Positions 6,799-10,826 of a stretch of 10,826 nucleotides of DNA are shown here, piece after piece (the stretch's first letter is position 1; the number at the start of each line of letters is the position of its first letter). Under the pieces are notes generated by a model, which saw nothing but the letters and a program-made list of their open reading frames with translations, was not told the DNA's origin and did not search any database. The position numbers and the translations under genes were made by a program. The DNA is from a bacterium (GTDB taxonomy: Bacteria; Bacillota_I; Bacilli_A; RF39; UBA660), in contig JAQXIG010000105.1 of assembly GCA_029007685.1 (NCBI GenBank), positions 1-10,826 of the forward strand, given 5' to 3'.

Positions 6799-6870
6799 TG
6801 GTACATTTTATATATTCCAAATTCTTCATGATATCTTGGGAAAATATAATGAAGAGAAGGAAAAAGTAAA
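6799..6870 (+). promoter_or_regulatory. Putative rplM (L13) leader RNA
   Basis: The untranslated leader folds into a hairpin: TCTTCAT (6823-6829) with ATGAAGA (6849-6855), and inside it ATAT (6831-6834) with ATAT (6844-6847), separated by single-base bulges, with loop CTTGGGAAA. CCAA at 6818-6821 could pair with TTGG in that loop. Low-GC Bacillota are known to carry an L13 leader here by which the ribosomal protein represses its own mRNA. Assignment rests on position and hairpin shape, not on a covariance match. Confidence 0.45.
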
Positions 6871-6882
6871 AGGAGAATATAT

Positions 6883-7311
6883 ATGACAAGTTTTATGCAA
6901 AAAAAAGAAACAGTTGATCGTAAATGGTATGTGATTGATGCGAAAGATCAACCATTAGGAAAAGTAGCAGCCAAAGCAGCTCATATGCTAAGGGGAAAAC
7001 ACAAAGCTACTTTCACACCACATATTGATTGTGGAGATTATATTATCATTATTAATGCAAAAGAAACAAAGTTAACCGGAAACAAACTAAACAACAAAAT
7101 GTATTACAATCATTCTATGTATCCGGGTGGATTAAGAGAAAGAACAGCAAAAGAAATGAAAGAAAAGTATCCAGTTGAAATGATGGAAAGAGCGGTAAAA
7201 GGAATGCTTCCGCACAATAGATTAGGACGAACAATGTATAAAAAATTATTTGTATATGAAGGAGAAACTCATCCACATATGGCTCAAAAGCCTACTGTGA
7301 TTGAGTTTTAA
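6883..7311 (+). CDS. rplM: 50S ribosomal protein L13
   Basis: A 142-residue, full-length L13, which binds 23S rRNA early in large-subunit assembly. Marks include WYVIDAKDQPLGKVA (15-29), LRGKHKATFTPHIDCGD, VKGMLPHNRLGR and the C-terminal HPHMAQKP. AGGAG is placed 7 bases before the ATG. First gene of the rplM-rpsI pair, with 14 bases to the next start. Confidence 0.98.
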   Translation: MTSFMQKKETVDRKWYVIDAKDQPLGKVAAKAAHMLRGKHKATFTPHIDCGDYIIIINAKETKLTGNKLNNKMYYNHSMYPGGLRERTAKEMKEKYPVEMMERAVKGMLPHNRLGRTMYKKLFVYEGETHPHMAQKPTVIEF

Positions 7312-7325
7312 TAGGAGGACATATA

Positions 7326-7739
7326 ATGGCAAAAGTATATACTGGAACAGGTAGAAGAAAAACTAGTGTAGCTAGAGTTACATTAACACCAGGAAAAGGC
7401 AAAATTACCGTAAACGGAAAAGATGTACATGAATATTTACCTTATGAAACCTTAATCATGGATTTACAGCAACCACTAGTATTAACAAATACAAAAGAAA
7501 CGTTTGATGTAGATGCAAAAGTTCAAGGTGGAGGGTTTTCAGGACAAACTGGTGCGATTCGTTTAGGAATCACAAGAGCATTATTAAAATATGATGAATC
7601 AACCCCTGCTGACTCTGAAAACAGTTTCAGAAAAATTTTAAAATCAGCTGGATTTATTACTCGTGATCCTCGTAAGAAAGAACGTAAAAAACCAGGTTTA
7701 AAGAAAGCACGCCGTGCACCACAATTCTCAAAACGTTAA
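7326..7739 (+). CDS. rpsI: 30S ribosomal protein S9
   Basis: A 137-residue S9 with the N-terminal TGTGRRKTSVARV, the central GGGFSGQTGAIRLGI and the basic tail ending in FSKR, whose last residues reach the P-site tRNA in the ribosome. GGAGG lies about 7 bases upstream of the ATG. It is co-transcribed with rplM and closed by a strong terminator. Confidence 0.98.
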   Translation: MAKVYTGTGRRKTSVARVTLTPGKGKITVNGKDVHEYLPYETLIMDLQQPLVLTNTKETFDVDAKVQGGGFSGQTGAIRLGITRALLKYDESTPADSENSFRKILKSAGFITRDPRKKERKKPGLKKARRAPQFSKR

Positions 7740-7750
7740 AATTGTGTTTT

Positions 7751-7777
7751 AAAAAGTCCGATATATTCGGACTTTTT
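7751..7777 (+). terminator. Strong intrinsic terminator after rpsI
   Basis: An 11-bp perfect stem, AAAAAGTCCGA (7751-7761) with TCGGACTTTTT (7767-7777), and a TATAT loop. The A and T flanks make it effective on both strands. Confidence 0.92.
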
Positions 7778-7963
7778 CGTTACTCTCAAAAAGAATTTGA
7801 GGTATGAGTGAGGAATGCGTTTTCAAGGATAGCAGTCATGATTCTGAACCTAAAATATTGAATGAACCAATCATCGTGGATGTAAGGAGATGTGGGGACG
7901 CACTATACCATAATAAAGAACTAGATCCGATCAGGTTTTATCTGTATTTCCTAAAGAAGAAAC

Positions 7964-7984
7964 TATGATCAAATACTGATCATA
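7964..7984 (+). repeat. Perfect 8-bp inverted repeat, 5-base spacer
   Basis: TATGATCA (7964-7971) and TGATCATA (7977-7984) around AATAC. The symmetry suits a dimeric regulator or a small hairpin. No promoter is visible right beside it. Confidence 0.6.
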
Positions 7985-8020
7985 ATACAAAAGAATAAAG
8001 TTATGATAAAAGAATTTGGG

Positions 8021-8067
8021 AAAGTCTGCATTCAGACTTGAAGAATACTAAAAAAATACAAAGTCTG
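8021..8067 (+). promoter_or_regulatory. Three-arm element able to form alternative hairpins
   Basis: AAGTCTG (8022-8028) pairs with CAGACTT (8033-8039) across a CATT loop. A second copy, AAGTCTG (8061-8067), could pair with the same CAGACTT instead. Only one pairing can exist at a time, as in attenuators. No T-run follows, and the promoter I see (8088) is downstream, so an RNA role would need an upstream start. Confidence 0.35.
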
Positions 8068-8075
8068 AAGTAAAG

Positions 8076-8096
8076 TATCATAAATCATGATATAAT
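8076..8096 (+). promoter_or_regulatory. Extended -10 promoter with overlapping palindrome
   Basis: TGATATAAT (8088-8096) is a TGn-TATAAT extended -10; no -35 is evident. TATCAT (8076-8081) and ATGATA (8087-8092) form an inverted repeat with a 5-base spacer that overlaps the -10, so a bound protein would block the promoter. It would drive the gene at 8195 with a ~90-base leader. Confidence 0.45.
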
Positions 8097-8194
8097 AAAC
8101 AATAACCTTAGAATAAGCCAAACAAACATGAATTTGATCGGTGAAAAAGGGAATAAGTAAAAATACCATAATATGGAAAGTAAGGAGAAAGAAA

Positions 8195-8674
8195 GTGAAA
8201 AAAGTAGAAGCCCAAGCATTAGCACCAGAAAAATCAAAATTAGTAATAGAGTACATTTGCCAAATATTATCAGATCCAGAAAAAGTGAATGCCCAGATGA
8301 ATTTCACATCATACAAAAGAGAAAAAATGTGCACACTCGACATATATATTCCAAGTAGAAATGTTCAAAAACGTTTAGATTTAGGAATTAGTAAAGAACA
8401 TAGTTTGGTACTGTATGAACAATTACTAAATGATCTGTTAGATACCTTTGCAGAGCACGAAACGATAGGAGTAACGAAATACTACTCGCTAAAATCAATG
8501 GAAGAAAATTTTTCAGGGATCAATGCTGTGAATTCAGCTGGAAGCAAAATCAAAATCAATTTAAACAGCAGTGGGAAAGACTTCATGGAATTAATTTCAC
8601 ATTATACTCAAAGATATGATGAATTTATGGAAATGGCGAATCATCGAAAATCACAGAACACCAAACTAAGATAA
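8195..8674 (+). CDS. Unrecognised 159-residue protein
   Basis: I do not recognise this family. The GTG start at 8195 has AAGGAG 7 bases upstream. The frame is open back to a GTG at 8141, but that has no ribosome site. There is no signal peptide or membrane segment, so it is probably cytoplasmic. Composition is mixed helix and strand: a helical N-terminus (KSKLVIEYICQILSD), a strand-rich middle (CTLDIYIPSRNVQKRLDLGI), a helix (SLVLYEQLLNDLLDTFAE), another strand region (SKIKINLNSS) and a helical, charged end. The only Cys are in EYICQ and KMCTL, not a metal motif. It stands alone between two long gaps with its own promoter. Codon use matches the real genes nearby, so I believe it is expressed. 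Confidence 0.8.
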   Translation: MKKVEAQALAPEKSKLVIEYICQILSDPEKVNAQMNFTSYKREKMCTLDIYIPSRNVQKRLDLGISKEHSLVLYEQLLNDLLDTFAEHETIGVTKYYSLKSMEENFSGINAVNSAGSKIKINLNSSGKDFMELISHYTQRYDEFMEMANHRKSQNTKLR

Positions 8675-8962
8675 TAAGTCAAATGTAAATTCAGTTATAA
8701 GAGATAAAAAGGAGCGTCACTTTAATGAATAATACACTAAGATAGCCCGAAGTAAAGTTTTAATACCGCAATGTTATGTGAATAGGACGAAAAGTATAAC
8801 AAATTATCGTAGTGGAAGATAGAAGTGATAAGGAATAAATAACAACCCGAAACAAAAATTACCCAAAATCGAAAGAATAGAAACACAAACAATGAAAAGA
8901 GAAAACAGAATATAGTACTATCCGATAATATTACATACGGATATTCTGATCGATTTTTAGAG

Positions 8963-8971
8963 TGGTATAAT
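8963..8971 (+). promoter_or_regulatory. Extended -10 promoter element
   Basis: TGGTATAAT is a good TGn-TATAAT extended -10 without a clear -35. A transcript from here would run ~195 bases before the DUF1848 start and pass the palindrome at 9024-9037. Confidence 0.4.
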
Positions 8972-9023
8972 GAGTGTAAACCTTTATATAGATATGATAA
9001 GAAAAGAGATCAAAAAGAAGTGT

Positions 9024-9037
9024 AAGTTGATCAACTT
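9024..9037 (+). repeat. Perfect 14-base palindrome
   Basis: AAGTTGATCAACTT, fully symmetrical with no spacer, which suits a dimeric DNA-binding protein better than an RNA hairpin. It lies between two candidate promoters of the DUF1848 gene. Confidence 0.45.
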
Positions 9038-9066
9038 TCATCAAAGTCAAAAAATAAAGAAGAGAA

Positions 9067-9095
9067 TTGAACAAAATACCTAACAAAGTAATAAT
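9067..9095 (+). promoter_or_regulatory. Possible promoter of the DUF1848 gene
   Basis: TTGAAC (9067-9072), a 17-base spacer and AATAAT (9090-9095). Start near 9102, ~70 bases before the ATG. Confidence 0.4.
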
Positions 9096-9172
9096 AATCT
9101 ATGTCAAAACTGTCATCAATAAGCATAATAGTTCGGATAGTCTAATTTTTTCTTCACGAAAGGAGAATAGAC

Positions 9173-10066
9173 ATGATCATAAACGTTAGTGAAAGATGTG
9201 ACATTGTAGCTTTTTATCCTCGTTGGTTTATGAATCGCTTAAAAGCAGGTTATGTCGATGTGAGAAATCCCTTTTATGAACACCAAGTAAGTAGAATCAT
9301 TCTTAGCAAAGAGACCATTGACTTAATTGTTTTTATCACCAAAAACCCTATCCCCATTCTAAAATATTTAGAGGATATCCCATACCCATTTCTGTTTCAA
9401 GTAACCATCACCCCATATCGAAAAAATATCGAACCCTATGTTGCATCCAAAAGAAAAGTAATCGAAGCGGTTCAACAAATCTCCAAAAAAATCGGAAAAG
9501 AACGAATGATAATAAGGTATGATCCCATCTTTATCAGTAAAGAATATGATTTAGGATATCACTATCAAATGTTTGAAAAGTTATGCAGTCAGATCGCACC
9601 ATATACCAAAAGAATAATTATCAGTTTTCTAGATATAAAGAAAAATACCATAAAACATAGCCATGACATCAAACAAATCCCCTTTAGCAAAGAATTAATA
9701 GAAGAACTAGCTCAAAAATTTTCTCAAATTGCCAAGAAATATCAATTAGAAATTAGTACTTGTGGAGAAAATATCAACTTAACAAAATTCAACATATCTT
9801 CAAAATCTTGTTTAGACAGACAAGAAATCGAAACAATAATTGGGAAAAGAATAGAAATAAAAGAAAGAAAAAGTCGAATGTTTTGCCACTGTTTAAAATC
9901 AGTAGATATAGGTAGCTATAATTGTTGCCCTCATTTTTGTAAATATTGTTATGCCAATTATCAAGAAGAAAGAGTTCTCGAAAATATCAAAACACATAAC
10001 TCTAATTCCTCATTATTACTAGGCCGTATAACCCAACGAGATGAAATAAAGATAAGATCCAAATAA
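9173..10066 (+). CDS. DUF1848 family protein with C-terminal radical-SAM-like cysteine motif
   Basis: A 297-residue protein matching the DUF1848 family over its whole length. Marks are AFYPRWFMNRLKAGY (13-27), VRNPF (30-34), IVFITKNP (52-59), the TITPY turn (78-82), IIRYDPI (113-119), SFLDI, CGENINL (197-203) and, near the end, FCHC (237-240), VDIGSYN (244-250) and CPHFCKYCYANY (252-263). The C252-x3-C256-x2-C259 spacing is that of radical-SAM iron-sulfur ligands, but sits at the C-terminus rather than the N-terminus. The biochemical role is not established. AGGAG is 7 bases upstream of the ATG. It is a single-gene unit with a terminator over its stop codon. All conserved cysteines look present, so it appears functional, unlike the metal genes after it. 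Confidence 0.92.
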   Translation: MIINVSERCDIVAFYPRWFMNRLKAGYVDVRNPFYEHQVSRIILSKETIDLIVFITKNPIPILKYLEDIPYPFLFQVTITPYRKNIEPYVASKRKVIEAVQQISKKIGKERMIIRYDPIFISKEYDLGYHYQMFEKLCSQIAPYTKRIIISFLDIKKNTIKHSHDIKQIPFSKELIEELAQKFSQIAKKYQLEISTCGENINLTKFNISSKSCLDRQEIETIIGKRIEIKERKSRMFCHCLKSVDIGSYNCCPHFCKYCYANYQEERVLENIKTHNSNSSLLLGRITQRDEIKIRSK

Positions 10067-10077
10067 TGGATCTTTTT
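10054..10077 (+). terminator. Intrinsic terminator spanning the DUF1848 stop codon
   Basis: AAGATCC (10054-10060) pairs with GGATCTT (10068-10074) across a 7-base loop, followed by T's to 10077. The stop codon TAA (10064-10066) lies in the loop. It separates this gene from the metal sensor and argues against a sensor start at ATG 10066, which lies in the same loop. Confidence 0.75.
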
Positions 10078-10090
10078 CCATATAAAAAGA

Positions 10091-10116
10091 TTGTCAGTAA
10101 AAAAAGAAAATATAAT
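10091..10116 (+). promoter_or_regulatory. Promoter of the metal-sensor gene
   Basis: A perfect TATAAT at 10111-10116. The best -35 is TTGTCA at 10091-10096, with a short 14-base spacer. Start expected near 10123, inside the operator. Confidence 0.45.
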
Positions 10117-10121
10117 AGATG

Positions 10122-10135
10122 TGAACATATATTCA
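10122..10135 (+). promoter_or_regulatory. SmtB/CadC-type operator
   Basis: TGAACATATATTCA is a near-perfect palindrome with one mismatched pair. It resembles the TGAA-N6-TTCA half-site pair bound by ArsR/SmtB-family metal sensors. It lies on the expected transcription start, just upstream of a gene of that very family, so autorepression released by metal is the natural reading. Confidence 0.6.
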
Positions 10136-10149
10136 TACAAGGAGAAAAT

Positions 10150-10452
10150 ATGAAAGGAGCTTGTGAATGCCCAATCATTCATCGTGATAAAGTAGATAAA
10201 GTAAAAAAACAAATGTTATCAGATGACATTTTATTTGATCTGGCTGAATTATTTAAGATTTTCGGAGATATTATTAAGATGAAAATTATCTGTACTTTAA
10301 AAGAAAATAAATTATGTCTCTGCAATATTGCTTATATCACCAATTCCACTCAATTGGCTATCTCTAATCAACTACGAATCTTAAAACAAACCAAATTAAT
10401 CAAAGCGAGAAAAGCAGTTTACTACTCACTAGCCGACAATCATGTCATATAA
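10150..10452 (+). CDS. CadC-like ArsR/SmtB metal-sensing repressor, cut short by an in-frame stop
   Basis: ATG 10150 has AAGGAG 5 bases upstream; the frame extends back to 10066, but that start lies in a terminator loop. The 100-residue product has N-terminal C5 and C7, the winged-helix core DLAELFKIFGD, C56 and C58 in LCLCNIA (equivalent to CadC C58 and C60), recognition helix ISNQLRILK, and D96 and H98 in SLADNH (CadC D101 and H103). After TAA 10450-10452 the same frame continues to TAG 10489-10491 as IFEIGCRHLKEI. Its His and Glu fall 11 and 14 positions after H98, exactly as CadC H114 and E117 fall after H103. So a nonsense change has removed the last ~13 residues and half of the alpha-5 metal site. 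The wing is also about two residues short, and the usual GDSTR reads GDIIK. It is probably decaying. Confidence 0.82.
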   Translation: MKGACECPIIHRDKVDKVKKQMLSDDILFDLAELFKIFGDIIKMKIICTLKENKLCLCNIAYITNSTQLAISNQLRILKQTKLIKARKAVYYSLADNHVI

Positions 10453-10490
10453 ATATTTGAAATAGGATGTCGGCATCTTAAAGAAATATA

Positions 10491-10826
10491 GTGATACCTA
10501 AAAAATTAAATTGCCCAAATTGTACCAACAAGATTCAGATCATACTTTCCACTCAAAAAGAATGCCACAATGTAATTATAAATTTAGCCAATCTAAAATT
10601 AAGTTTAGAATCGGATAGTAAAGAAGTTTATTTAAAAATTGTAAAAATAGTGAAAAATAGAACCAGAAGCTAGAAGTATTAGAAAAAACAAACAACTGGT
10701 AAAACGGAAAACTATGCCATATCTCGCTTATTAATTGGAATATTCTTAATGACAGCAAGACAATTAATACGATGACTTCTTCAAAAGAAATCTTAATAAT
10801 TTGATCCTATGAGGTACTATGATATA
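10491..10826 (+). pseudogene. Decayed CadA-type heavy-metal P-type ATPase (runs off the window)
   Basis: A 60-codon frame from a GTG at 10491, which overlaps the old stop of the sensor gene, encodes an HMA metal-binding domain with CPNC followed by a KIVKIVK helix. It ends at TAG 10671. The same frame goes on through a second TAG to ENYAISRLLIGIFLMTA (from 10710), which looks like the linker and first membrane helix of CadA. After that the homologous reading moves to another frame: SSKEILII, a stop, then SYEVL, another stop, as in the second membrane helix. At least four stops and one frameshift mean no working pump. CadA ATPases export Cd, Zn or Pb and normally sit beside a CadC sensor. Confidence 0.75.

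Larger units (their letters stand above)
6460..6882. other. 423-base intergenic region between truA and rplM
   Basis: Holds the truA terminator, an unattached TATAAT (6522-6527), an imperfect long inverted repeat built on AATGGC (6595-6600) and GCCATT (6622-6627), a tandem repeat, the rplM promoter and the rplM leader. On the minus strand, 6494-6677 translates in two successive frames into gene-like peptide (see findings). No intact gene. Confidence 0.5.
7778..8194. other. 417-base intergenic region before the unrecognised gene
   Basis: Bases 7801-7950 are about 37% GC, clearly above the surrounding gap DNA. That stretch carries a 54-codon frame (7804-7968, ATG to TGA) with GAGG only two bases before the start and codons (AGG, GGG, CCG, CTG) that the real genes here avoid, so I do not call it a gene. 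The same frame continues with gene-like peptide between stops up to 8155. Inverted repeats at 7964-7984, 8022-8039 and 8076-8092 and an extended -10 follow. Confidence 0.5.
8675..9172. other. 498-base intergenic region before the DUF1848 gene
   Basis: No convincing gene. A 60-codon open stretch (8843-9025) has no ATG, GTG or TTG near its beginning. Other features are an inverted repeat TATCCG (8919-8924) with CGGATA (8938-8943), an extended -10 TGGTATAAT (8963-8971), a perfect palindrome at 9024-9037, and a possible promoter for the next gene at 9067-9095. Confidence 0.5.

Noticed and set aside
8032..8343. Minus-strand 103-codon frame
   Set aside because: It overlaps the better-supported + strand gene at 8195 and has the hydrophobic bias expected of a complement shadow.
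8173..8358. + strand 61-codon frame overlapping the unknown gene
   Set aside because: Out of frame with the gene at 8195 and lacks a ribosome site; a shadow.
3392..9050. Shared motif AAAAAGAAG(C/T)GTAAGTT near 3392 and 9014 as a dispersed repeat
   Set aside because: About 16 A-rich matching bases with no similarity beyond them; chance is likely in DNA of this composition.
10066..10149. N-terminal extension of the metal sensor from ATG 10066
   Set aside because: This ATG lies in the loop of the DUF1848 terminator, and the promoter and operator lie inside the extension. ATG 10150 has a good ribosome site.
9961..10212. Minus-strand 83-codon frame
   Set aside because: It crosses the end of the DUF1848 gene, its terminator and the sensor promoter; no ribosome site.
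998..10452. Use of an alternative code (TGA as Trp), because none of the 12 recognised genes ends in TGA
   Set aside because: Trp is written TGG throughout and no conserved protein needs TGA to be read. Twelve TAA/TAG stops in a row is not surprising at this AT content.
1..10826. CRISPR arrays, tRNA or rRNA genes, insertion-sequence ends
   Set aside because: No regularly spaced repeats, no cloverleaf or rRNA-like GC-rich blocks and no transposase-like frames were found.

Overview
The window is very AT-rich and reads with the standard bacterial code: TGG encodes Trp and no real gene has an internal TGA. Genes have strong AGGAG-type ribosome binding sites. The order ecfA1-ecfA2-ecfT-truA followed by rplM-rpsI is a hallmark of Bacillota. 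A low-GC, probably anaerobic and perhaps gut-associated, Bacillota fits best; I cannot name the genus. Every real gene lies on the + strand.

Layout. (1) 1-2918: the C-terminal part of an FtsX/MacB-type ABC permease, then an OmpR-family response regulator and its histidine kinase. This is a typical transporter plus two-component set for sensing and expelling peptides or envelope-active compounds. (2) 2919-3485: a non-coding gap with a possible tiny transcript, a terminator and the ecf promoter. (3) 3486-6459: ecfA1-ecfA2-ecfT-truA, tightly packed with overlapping or abutting ends. (4) 6460-6882: a gap with a tandem repeat, a strong promoter and a hairpin leader in front of rplM. (5) 6883-7739: rplM-rpsI, closed by a strong intrinsic terminator. 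(6) 7740-8194: a gap with several inverted repeats, then an unrecognised 159-residue protein to 8674. (7) 8675-9172: another gap. (8) 9173-10066: a DUF1848 protein with a C-terminal radical-SAM-like cysteine motif and its own terminator. (9) 10091-10826: a CadC-like metal sensor behind an SmtB/CadC-like operator, followed by the ruins of a CadA-type metal-efflux ATPase.

Two themes stand out. First, the ECF energising module is intact as reading frames but has lost much of its ATPase chemistry, and in a complementary way. EcfA1 keeps a P-loop but lacks the Q-loop Gln, the signature motif, the catalytic Glu and the switch His. EcfA2 keeps the Q-loop, signature and Walker B Glu but has a shortened P-loop and no switch His. 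EcfT has also lost the usual first coupling motif. Second, there is clear gene decay at the right edge. The metal sensor is cut by one in-frame TAA, after which the conserved C-terminal His and Glu codons still follow in frame. The adjoining cadA has several stops and at least one frameshift. The long gaps also hold protein-like open stretches without proper starts, which may be older remnants.
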